Shown here: positions 1 through 12,068 of the stretch, piece by piece | Numbering within the stretch: position 1 is the stretch's first letter | Layout: each line of letters starts with the position of its first letter | Origin: Kalaharituber pfeilii | Lineage: Eukaryota > Ascomycota > Pezizomycetes > Pezizales > Pezizaceae | Length of the DNA stretch: 64,000 bases | Assembly: GCA_015179045.1 (NCBI GenBank) | Contig: WHUZ01000017.1 | Span: 496,001-560,000 of the forward strand | Direction of reading: 5' to 3' | Made by a program: the position numbers and the translations under genes | Notes under the pieces: generated by a model | Seen by the model: the letters and a program-made list of their open reading frames with translations, nothing else | What the model was told of the DNA's origin: nothing | Databases searched by the model: none

Positions 1-391
1 CTTGCCCAAGTATATTCCCATCTTCTCTGTCTGGGTAGACCGCTTCTGCCGGACGATAATCGAAAATCATCCCCCTCTCTACTTCATCAACAAACACTCC
101 CTCCAAGCCTAGGGCCACCTTCAGTGCGCCCAAGTCCACATTGTCCAACGGCATCCCATGGTGATGGACAGGTTGCTCAAAATCCCTGCTCTGGCTGCTG
201 AGCTGGCTCATACTCACAATCATCCGTAACTGTACTTGCAAAGCAATCCTGTCGGTTTCCAATTGTAGTTGCTGGCGGAGCAGTTTTTCCTTGTGGATCC
301 TGCTGTATATCGAGTAAATGAGCCAGATAACCGGGGTAGCAAACAAGACAATCCCGGCGATTACGAGGGTGTTGCTGATCTCAAGAAACAT
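1..391 (-). CDS. Partial membrane-anchored protein, runs off left edge
   Basis: The minus strand reads an open frame of 130 codons from an ATG at 391-389 to the window edge, so the C-terminus is missing. An in-frame TGA lies only three codons upstream of this ATG and the -3 base is A, which fixes the start unless there is an upstream exon. The protein begins MFLEISNTLVIAGIVLFATP; residues about 8-28 are a hydrophobic stretch suited to one transmembrane helix, followed by a basic, Gln/Leu-rich amphipathic segment (residues about 30-60, RIHKEKLLRQQLQLETDRI) that could form a coiled coil, then a mixed, acidic soluble part. I do not recognise the family. It could be a signal-anchored protein with its bulk in the cytoplasm. 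That it is coding is suggested by the long frame and clean start; function is unknown. Confidence 0.6.
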   Translation of the reverse strand, partial: MFLEISNTLVIAGIVLFATPVIWLIYSIYSRIHKEKLLRQQLQLETDRIALQVQLRMIVSMSQLSSQSRDFEQPVHHHGMPLDNVDLGALKVALGLEGVFVDEVERGMIFDYRPAEAVYPDREDGNILGQ

Positions 392-2352
392 TTTGATGCG
401 TCAGATAGCTTCTTGATAGTTTGGGAGTTGTTTGCTTGGTGTCTTGCTGCGACCTGCTTTTGGCAGAATTCTCAGAAGGGCGCGTGCAATTCAGGGTAAT
501 TGGCGGTTGTACAGATGAAGCGAGCTTTAAAGCACGGTTGTGTCGCTAAGAGGAGATCTCTGGAAAAGGTAGGAATTGCGGTCAGCTTTGGTATATTTAT
601 CTTTACTCCTCGATATATGAAACAAAACTGTACTACGTACCACGTCAAATATACTTTTCCTCAGCTGTTCCTCTTCAAGTTTACCCCTGGTCTGCATGTT
701 CACGCAGCACGAGAACAAACTCAATCTCCTCTCACGGCGAATCACCTCCTGTTACACGGTCATAATTACTGATGCCCGGAGTAACATCGATTAAACTTTG
801 ACGGCCAAGGCACAATGAGCAATTTGGGAATAACGCAGCATATCCTCGGCTTATTATGATGCGGATATAGTGACCAGAAAACTAGATTATTTACTATCGA
901 TCTCTCCAGGTACAAGCTAAAGCACCACGTGAGAGAAGCGCGGCAGTGGAAGGTATATATTAAGACTGTCAAAGCTTAAATGAGTAGACCCGCTCTGCAT
1001 CTGGTACTTGTAGTAGGAACCTGGTTTAGATTGCACCATCTCGAGAAATCAACCCAACGTGGTCCATCTCATCTTCTTTACAATTGGAGGTATGAGCTGT
1101 TGGCACAAACTTGTGATGTTTATAAAATTGGTTAGATAAAGTAAGAGAGTGGTAACCCTTTTGATTATGCTGATCGTTCCGTAAAATGATTTGTAGGAGT
1201 GATGTAGCACTGAATGAAAGACGATGTCTGTTCCTCGAGTAATCTCATTGCCTAAGAAAACTGTTCTCGGCATTGCTCTTCTTGCGTTGTATATCATAGA
1301 GAGCTAAGCGATGTTAGGCGTAACTGAATAAGCGCCGCGCGATTTAGCTGCAAAGCTAAGTTGATCATACCCTCAAAAAAAAAATACTATTTCGAGACTG
1401 GATAATTGGAATATCCTACATTATGGATGCCAGTCATATTTATACTATGGTTTGATATCTGAAGGGGATGGAACATACAATGAGTTTAAGAATCTCATTT
1501 CTGAATATTACTAGTACCAAATGAATTGCTTAATCTGTGTGATTACAACAGTGTGATGAATTCTCCACATCGCATATGTTCCGCCGAAAAAGTACCCCTT
1601 AGCCTGCCCAATTATTGGGTTGGCGATTTCTCTTATAATGCCGAGGATACCCCCACTTCTGATAGACTTACTGCAGGCGAATGGTGTTTCCAACAATCGA
1701 GAAGATACTTCCCAACTTTAGCTAACAGAATTTCTCCTAATCCTTCCGGTCCCTTGCTAAAATCCCTTCTTTGTCATTGGTCCATAATTGAACTACACGT
1801 TTCAGTAATCCAGATTTGCGTCCGTCCAGGAACTATTCCCTCTTAGGGGCAATGGCAATTACAGTAGTCCCATCAACCAATTAATCCCACTAATCCAGCT
1901 GCAGTTCATCCCGGACATTACAAAAATCCAATACCAGCCTACTGTTGCAATGTGGGAGTGACGAGTAGAGCATCATAGGCTTGATTGCAAGCCGAAAACT
2001 GATTCATGGAGTGCGTATGATGTAGGCCCACCTGTGTGCCTGATTCTTCCGTGCAATCCTTCTCGGAAGAGCCCTTGAGAGGTCGCTCAAAATAGCCCTG
2101 TCAGGTGACGAAAGGGCGAGAAAATCCAAGGATTGGAAAGCAGGCCTTGAGCACATCGAGGAAACAATATGATTCGATAGTACTCCAATCTGCTGCAGCG
2201 CAGAACCATGCATGTATGTGCAAGATAATTTCAAGGGAGCTGGGGTTTAAACTTTAGGATGGGGCTCAAGTTCAAGGTTAGTAACTACCCTTGTCAGCTG
2301 ACCATCAGAAGCTGTCTCTACTCAAGTATGTAGCACTCCGTACTGTACACTA
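392..2352. other. Intergenic, no gene seen
   Basis: Only short frames with poor codon logic are present (the longest about 100 codons). There is an A10 tract near 1374-1383. No repeat or RNA gene was recognised; it would hold the promoter of the leftmost gene. Confidence 0.5.
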
Positions 2353-2737
2353 CAGTTTTACCTAGCTATACCAGATGCCCAGTTAAATTGGACTGGACAA
2401 CAAAACTGTAGACTTTTAAATTCAAATTACATATAAACTAGTTAGCTGAGCCAGACAAAGGCCAAAATCATGAGACTGCTTTTTGTACCTTCCATGTGTT
2501 ATTGTGGTATTTTTGAAGTGTGCTTTATATCTTGAATTCATTGTTTGAAGTTATGTAATATCTGGGAGGTTAGGAAGAGGATATGCCCTGGAACACCAGT
2601 CTCCAGACATTTCGTACCTTCCAATTGGCTTACTAGGTTCTGTTCCCCCTGGCGGGCACCCCTGTTATACCGGACGCTAGGTTAAACTGGACAGAAAGTG
2701 CTGGCTTTTGGTCGTCCGGAATAGCAAGGTGTAACTG
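2353..2737. mobile_element. Degenerate pogo-like MITE (GCTATACCGGA family)
   Basis: The left end reads TA then CAGTTTTACCTAGCTATACC and the right end reads ATAGCAAGGTGTAACTG, a diverged form of the terminal inverted repeat seen in the better copies at 9358, 10595 and 54111 (CAGTCTACCCTTGCTATACC). An inner copy (TTATACCGGACGC, 2664-2676) and a reversed copy (CGTCCGGAATAGCAAGG) are also present. No coding capacity. The CAGT start and TA flank fit the pogo/Fot1 branch of Tc1/mariner; the right TA is lost. Confidence 0.55.
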
Positions 2738-5561
2738 CAATTACACTTTTCTGATGCTGGGCAGAAACAATCACTTGCCCCCCTGTCAGTTTGCCCTTTG
2801 GCACTTCACAAGCAATCCAATTTTGGCAATAGGGCAGCCAGAACTTTTGTGTTATTCTGACGTTTTTAATTGATATTCCTTAGCCATCGGTGTGTGGGAG
2901 TACGTATACGTATACGTACTTGTGAGATCTCGACCCAGCGAAGTGAGCGAGAGCTGTTCTGCGCGCATGAATGTCCAGGAGGATCTGGAAATTGCTGTTC
3001 CACAAGTGATGCATGCGATCCGGTCATAGATGATATGATAAGTGAGCCCCACATGTTAACACCAATAGAATTCAAAAGCAGGAGTAGCATAGAACGCCCA
3101 GGAGCATGCTAGCGCAAATTAATGTCTCGATAAAGTTAGTGCCCTTTTGGGCTGAAGAGGATGCGGGAAGGATACCTGCACGGAGTACAAAGCGATACGA
3201 GTTTCCACACAGTAAAGTAGTTGACAGCATGCATGCGCGTGTGAGTACGGCCGCGCAAAGCTGCTACCAAATAATGACGCGCGGCCAGCCATGTTTCTAC
3301 AAATTGCAATCGGCGTAAATCAGTGCAAGCAATTGTCTTTAGTACAGACTCTAGTGACAGTTAGAAACGGGCAGCAGATATCCTCCTGCTACTCATTACT
3401 TCAGAATATTCTATGTTACTATTCGGAAGCAGCACTTGACTGTTAATACATTCCGATCCTATACTTGCCACATCGCCGTATATATAAGCCCGCTATCACT
3501 AAGTCGCCGAGCTTAGGATCAACTACTGTACCTATAGATAAGACGCAAATACGGGTATGCTCGAGGCTGGAAACGTCCGCCCTTGCATGGTCAGGATATT
3601 GATATATGCAGATTCGTACACGCGGGCCGGTGTCCAATGAAGTTGTAGCAGGGCAAGGGGGTTGCATGTGAGGCTGACTGCAGCCAGCTTCTGGAAACGC
3701 AGTGGAAGGCTGCGAGATCCTGCCAACCGAAACATTTCTAGTACCGGTACTCTCCTGAACATACTGTACATTCCTAGCATACCCTATTAGTACAGCCCCC
3801 GCCCCGCAGCCAAGCCCATCACCACCAAGAGCTGAATACACCAACCTTGTAGGAGCGCATGGAACTTATCATCCTTTGCAGGGCTAGGAACATTAGTTCC
3901 TTCGTTCACGAGCTATCACCATATCGACGCTCTGCCCCCAACTACCCACGCATGCACAGCTCCTGATAATCTCCCATGCAGGTAGCGCAATAAGGAAAAT
4001 GCAGCGTGATACCAATCAAATCGACATACCAGCAGCGGATGTCCGGAGCCCCCCAAGTCATCCAAGAGACATAGCTTGACCTAGTGTGCATCCGTATGGC
4101 CAAGCTCAAGGGGTCAATTGGTACAGTCAATGTGATGTCCCACAAGAGACGAAAGCTTCCGTGACTCAAAAGCAGTGTACTATCAAATTTCATCAATTTC
4201 TTATTTCAGGAGGAATTTTAATTATGGGATAGGAGCTAATTATGCAATACCCTAACCGGTGACCAAGCTTACCAGTACTCTACACCACTGTGAGTCTGCC
4301 AAGATGGAGCAGGGGGATTCGACAGGGAAGCCCCGTTGGACCAAATTTGATCCCGTCCCATACCGGCATCAATGTATGGTGACCTCGAACTCGTTCACAA
4401 CTAAGCCTTTGATCGAAGTCTACTCTCAATCCACAGCTAGTTCAATTGCATTTCTCAGGTTATGAGTTCATACAATTTATTATTTTGTGTGTGCAGGCTT
4501 CTGCGCTCGCTAGTTTCGCACCACGTCATCCTTGAAAGTCGAACCTAATGCTGACTGGCTACTACATGAGGTCACCAGGCTACTTAATGCCTAATAGAGA
4601 CTATCGCGTCATGATCAACGAATTGACAGTTCAAGCTCTTAATATCATGGCACAATTTCTATAGATGCATTTCCTCAGGCAGTATTTTCCTTATCTGGAT
4701 ATTTGGGATCTGTTATGTAGCATTGACCTATGAGACTGGATTAAGAGGCAGAATGGCATTGTATATATACTAGTATCGCTGGCCCTGTTCCCCAGGCATT
4801 AAGTGCTTTCCACGTCATTTTCAGGCTATCAACACAAAATTACTGTTACATGTACCCAGACGTCCTGGTAAGGACTGAATTATAAACTTTAGCAGTGGTA
4901 ACGTAGGGCTAGGAGTCCATTGTCAGGAAAATGAGATCTAAAGAAACGTCGTAACTGAGGTGTGACGAACGTCTTGGGTATATGTATATGGGCTAAATTG
5001 TAGTGAGTACTGCTAGTGGGAAGTGCACATCATAATGCTACTACCATACGTACGGCACTTGACCTCCTAAAAAGGGATTGTACCCTGAAGTAGAATTGAG
5101 TAAGCTGTATGGATGTCATCAAGAGCTAGTGCTTGTTTTCCCTACTTTCTAGGGATGCATCTGTGCTAGTGTAACCGCAGTTCGAAATTCTGATATATGC
5201 AAATTTCTGGCGTCCTTGATATATGCTTTTCAGAGATGTGCTAGAGTTATGTATGTATCGTACCAGCTGGAAAAGTAGCTGGTTATCAATTGCAACGGTA
5301 CCAGAACTTAGTGTTCGAATATTCATAAAACCCAATTGAGCCATGAGCAGCTTACACTTCTGATTTATTTCAGCTAATCAATTGCGGAGAATACCGAGAA
5401 TATGCATACAGCATGTTGGCTTTTGCTGCAAACTAACGGTGCAGGCAGCAGCCAAGCCACTTGGCTTGTGACGCTAGCTAGAGCAGGGTCCAGGTTGTGG
5501 TTTTGCACGGCAATGCATTCACTTTGCATCTTCAAGACATCGCTCTCTAGTACTATGCAGC
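2738..5561. other. Intergenic, no gene seen
   Basis: Contains a near-perfect palindrome of TACGTA units at 2901-2919 and scattered short frames (133 codons at most, on the minus strand at 3443-3844) with no recognisable motif. Nothing else supportable. Confidence 0.45.
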
Positions 5562-5568
5562 TATATAA
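5562..5568 (+). promoter_or_regulatory. Possible TATA box of the 5772 gene
   Basis: TATATAA about 210 bp upstream of the ATG at 5772, followed by a C/T-rich stretch that could be the 5' untranslated region. Position only; weak evidence. Confidence 0.3.
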
Positions 5569-5771
5569 TGCTCCTCCTCGAGCCCTTGCGGGACCGTGCA
5601 GTCAACCTCAGCACCGCTCATCAAGAGCAACTAGACAGCATTATACAAGTCGCTACCCTACAACAGAACTCTTGACTGAGCCTCTGGTGTTTCAATCATT
5701 ACTGCCGGATAGTCCTACTGAACACTTCAGACTACATCTTGTTTTCTCCCGCCGCTCATTGTACATTCCAA

Positions 5772-6242
5772 ATGCCTCACTTCAAGTCTAGGCTTTCAAA
5801 CTTTTCGTCTCGCTTGAAGAAATCCAGCCAACGACACCAGTCTTGTAACTGCACTTGCAACGAAGTCGAAAAAGTTACCACAGTTGAACATTCCATCTCC
5901 TCGCCTTATTTTATCGATAGACCTGAACCAGCACCGTACCCACATTCCCATTGCTCGTCGACTTCCGTTGCTATGAATGAGGTCAAGAAACACCGCTTTT
6001 CTGGCGAGACCGTCCGTCCTACAGCAAAAGATTACAAAGCCCACATAAAAGATGCCCTTAAGCAACAAAAAGCGCAACAGCCGCCAAAGGATCGCAGCAA
6101 AAGGAGCTCTGCTGGCCCCACCTTCCGGGAGATAGGAATGGGACGGCACAGCAACATGTGGCTTTTCAATGTCAAATCTTGGAAGCAATTTTTACACATC
6201 AAGGGCGATGCTTCCGAGAAGAAGGAACAAAGCCACGATTGA
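5772..6242 (+). CDS. Small basic Ser/Lys-rich orphan protein
   Basis: An intron-free frame of 156 codons starting at ATG 5772 (context CCAAATGCC); the frame is open further upstream but this is the first ATG that leaves a normal fungal start, and a TATA-like box lies 210 bp upstream. The N-terminus (MPHFKSRLSNFSSRLKKSS) is strongly basic, an NCTCNE segment near residue 30 holds two cysteines, the middle is Pro/His/Ser-rich, and residues about 85-125 are Lys/Gln-rich and probably disordered. The C-terminus is acidic/basic mixed. No transmembrane segment. I do not recognise a family; it could be a lineage-specific gene. Downstream (6640-6935) is a T-rich tract typical of a fungal intergenic spacer. 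Confidence 0.5.
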   Translation: MPHFKSRLSNFSSRLKKSSQRHQSCNCTCNEVEKVTTVEHSISSPYFIDRPEPAPYPHSHCSSTSVAMNEVKKHRFSGETVRPTAKDYKAHIKDALKQQKAQQPPKDRSKRSSAGPTFREIGMGRHSNMWLFNVKSWKQFLHIKGDASEKKEQSHD

Positions 6243-9200
6243 CAATTAATGGTCTGCTCATCGCTTGTGTGGACCTTTCAAACCTACAATCTACTACAGA
6301 CAAACTATAGTCGCATTACATAGCCTCGTAACCAGAGCATGACCTTCGGACTACCTCACATACTTTCTGGACACAGCTCTAGTATACCACCCTTTTCTTT
6401 TATCAGTTATGACGCTTACGAACGATAATGCGCAACGACAGTTCTGGTTCAGTTTGCTTCTGGAAATTATTTTCTCCAACGTATTTGCGGCTAAGACCTC
6501 CTAAAATGCGCAGGATGGAGGGAGGATTTGGTGGCCCGTCGCATAATGGGGATCCACTCCATCAGCTCTAGTAGTGGATCTCTACTCAGCGGATACATTG
6601 TATAATCTCTTGTAATTTCTCACTTTTCATTCCTCATTTTCTGAGATTTTGGAGCCTGAATTTGGTGATTTTTTTCGTTTTCACCCTTTCTATTTTTCTG
6701 TTTCTCTCCTTTTATTCCTCGTCGTTGCAAGCGGGTTGTGATAGGGCGCACAGTTATCGCTGTTAGATGCTTTTTTTTTTTTCTTGAGTGAATTTTGCAA
6801 GGGTGTTGAATTTTGCAAGAGTATATTTCTTATCTGCTTTTCTTTGACTTCTTATTTCTATCTTCAATTTCTTTTTAGTTAACTTTCCCTTTCTCTCTTT
6901 TAATTTTTTTCCTTTGCTGTTTTTTTTTTGCTACCGTCTCCAGAGACAAATTGATGGCAGGTACGAAGACCCCAGAAAAAAGCGACCGATTGTGGGGCAT
7001 GTTGTTGGCCATTGGGGATGAGATGCATATCATGTGGGTAATGGAGGGGTCATGAGCCGTTGGTGGGGTACCAGCAGTGGCTGTGTAATCCGACCGTCGG
7101 GGAGTGGTTCATAGACTGTGAGTAGGATTGATGCGAATTGGTTTTCGGGTTTGGAATTTACGATTTAAACGTGACACTGGAATACGAGTGATACATTAGG
7201 ATGGATTTCTGTTTGGAATTATGGAGTTAGAAGTTTGACAGGGGGTTATGGATACTGATTAAGGCATTAATGTTTTGTAGTTTTTGGTGACAGTCTCTTT
7301 CAATAAACTGTATATTTTATTCAGAATTTGGTGATAATGATTACCCACCTGCGATACTAGTAGTTCTTAAAGCGTCCCATCCATAAGATCCTACCTACTT
7401 CGAGACGTCTCGCTGCTGCTGGGCGATACGGAGCTACCTGCAGCACTTCGGTTACTCTACTGTGATCTAAGTACTTCTTGTGCGATTGCCTCTCGTACTG
7501 ACCTGTAGCAAGTTGCTTCATGTACCTTCGCCGTTGTTTCATTGATTTTTATGTGAGTGAAGAAAAAGCAGCGAACTATCAAAGCATCCATACTAAATGG
7601 GACAAAAAGAAGAGCCCCTGTTTACTTCGCTTTCTTAATTTACTTCGCTTTCTTAGTTTACTTCGCTTTCTTTTGTTGTGAAGATGTAGAATACATTTCG
7701 AAGTGTTATGGATAGTTTTGTTTTGGCTCCACTTTCCTCACCTAGTAATCTGGTTTACATATCCTGGAGTACAATCCACCATCACTTGTTACCGCTCCTA
7801 TTTGCTATTGATGCATGGGAAGGGTACCGTATCCGTAGTACTACAGTTACCTTGCAATATTAACCACATAACGGTCATGAATCGGCCGATCAGCATCCCA
7901 TGCGCCGGCTATGCTACTGTATCATTCATACCTATGGCCAGTGCCACATTTTGACTGCTTTCATTTTGCTTCGTTTATTTTCTTTTTCGTCTTTTTTTAC
8001 ATCTTCACGTAGTTTAGGTATTTGCTTTTGATTTTCAGCCGCTTGTACTATGATATTGCAGTAATGTCTCAGATACCGCGGGGGTTGGCCATGGGTAACT
8101 GGCCAGTACAGATGCATGCAAGTTATGGCCGTGATATTCCCGAGTGGATTGTCCTTTGGGGCTTCAGCTCAAAATATCACATGTTTCATGCATGACCAAG
8201 TTGGACATGTACTCTACTTATGTACGCTGCGGACCACCTATGCAACCAGTGGTTTACTACAGTAGGCGTATCTGTATAGTATTAGGACTGTTATCTGGAT
8301 ATGGGATACGCCATGATACAAGTTATGGGGCAGAAGCAGCGGTGAGGGTGGAGGAAACGTATTTCTATCATGGGCAATCTACACATCCTCTTACCCATAA
8401 ACGTCGGAATTATACGAGTATTAGTTCCGAGTATTTGTTGTGTTCGAGTACAACAATCATTCACCGTCTTTTTTTTGCATGAGTAGCACCGGAGCCCAAC
8501 AAGGTCGCGGCAGAATAATGCTCCATTATCAGATGTCCACGCGTAGCCTTGACCATACGCTGTTGCAGCTGGCTCATTTTGCAGATCATGCCAAAGTCGG
8601 ACCTAAATCTTCCATTGCTCCAAATAATATAATGTGTTCGGAACTGGGAAGTACAACCCTTTCAGGAACACTGCAAGATGCCAAACAAGTAAATCACATT
8701 GACCTTCACGCTAAAACGAGGCTTCGCTCTGAATGTTTGAGGCTGATCAGCTATGTAATGCCAGCAATTTGCAAACCACTAGCACCTATGCGCAGCATTC
8801 TTGAAGTGAAATGTTTTCTTAGTTGCGACTCATTGTGTTTCTGCAGCTAAGCTCGAGCGCTATAGCGCTATGGTGACAAGAGAGGGTTGAATGATAGCCC
8901 CGGCGCTCGTTGAATGCTCTTGGAAAGTAACTAGGCCATGTGAACATAGGAGGCAAGTATACTGATATATACCCTCTGAAGCGGTGCTCGATGCATGGTT
9001 CCTGAAAATTTAAATGGGTAAGGTGAAGTGACGGACGCGCATGCATATGTACCTCTATTATGTGTGTATTAAAATCTTTTGCCAGTCGCCTGTGGTGCAA
9101 AGTGTCGAGTGTCACCGCTACACTCGGGCGGGGAGTCAATTTCTCGGGTGCCATCTTATTTGTAGGAGGGCGCCCGAAATGGTGTCCGGGTACACCAGAA

Positions 9201-9357
9201 AGGGTGTTGTAACTTACATCCCAGCCGGGCGTGCGGGATCAGAAACGTGGCACCCGGTTGTGGCATTCTTTTGGAATGCTACAACACCGCAGTGGAATAT
9301 CATATTGAAGAATCAAACTACTTCACCAGGAGCAGGGCAAGTTGCCTCTGCTAACTA
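6243..9357. other. Intergenic, T-rich part and short frames only
   Basis: 6640-6935 is strongly T-rich with several T7-T12 runs. The frames at 8144-8482 and 8440-8850 lack recognisable motifs and look accidental. A small palindrome GCATTCTTTTGGAATGC lies near 9262. No gene called. Confidence 0.4.
7621..7673. repeat. 18-bp tandem repeat, three copies
   Basis: Three adjacent copies of TTTACTTCGCTTTCTTAR begin at 7621, 7639 and 7657, the last one lacking its final base. Minisatellite of no evident role. Confidence 0.85.
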
Positions 9358-10063
9358 CAGTCTAATCTTGCTATACCGGATGGCCTCTGATTCGGATAAC
9401 TGTTTCCCATACAAATTGCCGTTGCTATACCGGACGCCCTATCAATACCAGACCAGGCAGAAACCTCCAGACAAGTACCCCCCTGTCTCCATACAAATAA
9501 TATTTGCTATACCGGACATGCTAATACTAATACATCTTAGATTATCCCACTTTACCACTTAGTCTGGTTGTTTACCACTCTGTTGCCGTCACTGCTACTA
9601 CTACTGCTGCCATTACTGCTGCAATCGATAAAACTGCTGTCACCGCTACTGGTATTACCTGCTATCGCTGCTGCCACCTCTGCTGCCGCCACCGCGATCG
9701 CCATTGCTGCTATCACTGCTGTCGCTGCTGCTGCTGGAAGACTGGATCCATGCTTGTAGAGTTTGAAGCTTTTTTTGTGTGAATTGATAGGCTTTTAGAG
9801 AAACAGTCAGAGTCACATATTTTTGCTATAGTCGATGCTTGTGTATTTGATGCTCCCCAAGAACTTTTAACACTTTTCTACATGGTGAGAGCGATGAATA
9901 TTGAATAGACTCTACACTTGTTTATTTCCTACTCTAGTAATTTCTATACAAATTCTGCCATCCCCCTTTACAGCTGCCAAGCATTTTATTCTATACCGGA
10001 ACCTTGCTATACCGGATAAAAAGTGCCGGATTTTTACTCATCCGGTATAGCAAGGTTAGACTG
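9358..10063. mobile_element. Pogo-like MITE, GCTATACCGGA family, complete copy
   Basis: Flanked by TA on both sides (9356-9357, 10064-10065). The left end is CAGTCTAATCTTGCTATACC and the right end is its inverse (GGTATAGCAAGGTTAGACTG). The GCTATACCGGA motif recurs two or three times inside each end, like subterminal transposase-binding sites. The centre holds a degenerate CTG/CTA trinucleotide tract (9590-9740). There is no open frame of useful size, so it is non-autonomous. CAGT termini plus a TA target fit pogo/Fot1 (Tc1/mariner); that assignment is inference from the ends alone. Confidence 0.75.
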
Positions 10064-10594
10064 TAATTGACAACAAAATGATGCATAAGATATACACCTC
10101 AGTTTTCACTCTAGATTTCGAGAACCCTTGTGACACCTAATACCAGCGTACTAAGTAGAGTACACCATACACAGGTATAATGCTAGTAATACTTCGAAAG
10201 AGTGTACTAGAAATACCTGCCTGTGGAGTCATGATTTGAAACCGCCAGGCGGACTAAACATGGTACGATTTCAACTGTATACTCGTGCAAAAGCACAAAC
10301 AATTCCATTATTTCTTTGGTATCAACAGATTTGACTTTTGCAGTTCAAGTTTATGCTCGCATGTATTGGCTGAATGCATTGTGTTATAAATAGCTCTGTT
10401 AAGCGATGTACATAATGTACAGGTTAGTGCAGTACCATTCGGAGTGATACCCGAAAGAGACTAGCTCAAACGATCCCCTTGACACCTGTCCTGGTGTCAA
10501 CGCAGTAAAAATTTGTGGGAGAAACCAACCAGCCTTGCATGCAGGTAGTTGAAGTCACGTTAAAGTTGCTTTTAGTGTCCGTCAACGGAACTAC

Positions 10595-11368
10595 AGTCTA
10601 CCCTTGCTATACCGGATCGCTAAAATCTGGCAATTTTCGTCCGGTATAGCAAGGTTCCGGTATAGAATAAAATGCTTGGCAGATAGGTGGGATGATAAAT
10701 TCAATTAATTACTGAGATAGGAGATGAACGAAGTAAACATCAACTTGTTCACACCCAGCCAAAAGCATCAATATGTATTGGTCACGAAATCTAGAAAAAC
10801 ATCGAGCCTTAAGTGTGCTTGAGAAGCATCAAATATGTACATTGACTAGAACCAAAATATGCTAAAGAAAAGTGAAGTGAATTTGATAAACATTTTTGAG
10901 ATGAAATTGGTAAGATTACTGTACTTTAACTTAACTTTGATATCCTAGGTATCTAATTTATTATTTTAAGCTGATCAGTAGCTATATCTACTTAGTCAGG
11001 TATTTTGAAACAAAGTGGTAAGTGGTAATCTCAGAACATGGAACAAGAAGCAACGAAGTGCCCAGTTTCCATTACTCGAACAACATTGTAGCAAGTGATG
11101 GTAGCAGTAGTAGCAACGGCATTAGCAGAAGCAGTGACAGCAGTGATGGCAGCAGTGATGGCAGCCAAGTGTGAAATGGAGTGGTCTAACATGTATTAGT
11201 ATTAGTGCGTCCGGTATAGCAAATATTATTTGTATGGAGGCAGGGGGGTACTTGTCTGGAGGTTTCTATCCGGTCCGGAATTGTTGGGGCGTCCGGTATA
11301 GCAAGGGCGATTTGTATGGGGAACGGATGTCGCAGACAGAGGCCATCCGGTATAGCAAGGGTAGACTG
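10595..11368. mobile_element. Pogo-like MITE, GCTATACCGGA family, second complete copy (inverted)
   Basis: TA at 10593-10594 and 11369-11370; ends CAGTCTACCCTTGCTATACC and GGTATAGCAAGGGTAGACTG. It is the same family as the element at 9358 but in the opposite orientation: the CAG/CTG-type tract is at 11096-11165 and the multi-copy GGTATAGCAA end is on the right (11212-11368). Only 23 bp separate it from the next transposon at 11392, so insertions cluster here. No coding capacity. Confidence 0.78.
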
Positions 11369-11391
11369 TACCCGCACGCTAGGCTGTACTA

Positions 11392-12068
11392 TGGTGCCGG
11401 AAGTTAGGACATTGCCAGCCCGCATTAGTATGCAGCATCATATGTGTCAGTTTGCTGGTAAGAATTGTGAGCGAGATTTCAGAGAGCAAAAGGGCAAGTT
11501 ACAAGAAATGATTGAGGTACGGGGATATATTGTATTATTTTAACCTCGATTGCATTGTGAAATGAATTTTAGAGAGCTATTTTGGGGTGCAGCAAAGAAA
11601 TATACTCATGAGAACTGTGAGTATTCTCGGGCAGGTTCATGAGAAACTATACCCAAGACTCTTCTTCTATCTCAGATATCTCTATTTGGTGTTATTATAA
11701 TAAGTGCCTTCGTATTATGCAGGCATATAAAGATGGCCATCAATATGGTATAGAGGCCTTCACAAATCATGTATATAAGAGCCACAGGCAGGTGCGAGAG
11801 GGGGAGTCCTTTGATGACTAATCCATTTGTATGAGGCTTGGCATGTAACATCTGGTAGATTTCCTAACAAAATAAAAAGACTTTGAACCTTATCAGTTTT
11901 ACAATGAATAAAGATTTCACCATAAAAAAATAATAGAGTGATAGAGTGTCTCAAATACTCTAGATTTTTGATTCCACCTTAATTCATGTCATGTTGTGGT
12001 TGTTGATAGGTTTTGCGTTGGGTTGGTTGTATCGCAATTTCCATGTCCGCTTTTAACTTCCGGCACCA
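11392..12068 (+). mobile_element. Tc1/mariner-superfamily element with transposase tail, copy 1
   Basis: TA-flanked element with 15-bp terminal inverted repeats TGGTGCCGGAAGTTA (left 11392, right end 12068). Inside, on the plus strand, is the C-terminal part of a DDE_3-type (IS630/Tc1/mariner superfamily) transposase: residues resembling HCEMNF.ELFWG, which in this family holds the last acidic catalytic residue, then a WCYYNKCLRIMQAY helix region and a KSHRQV tail. A TAA interrupts the frame just before the HCEMNF block, there are frame changes around 11630, and the first catalytic Asp region is absent. It is an internally deleted, non-autonomous derivative. Its sister is at 31093-31856. Confidence 0.78.

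Noticed and set aside
8144..8850. Two overlapping plus-strand frames (112 and 136 codons)
   Set aside because: No motif, uneven composition, no plausible start context.
9041..9562. 173-codon plus-strand frame
   Set aside because: Its second half is the end of the MITE at 9358; the first half has no motif.
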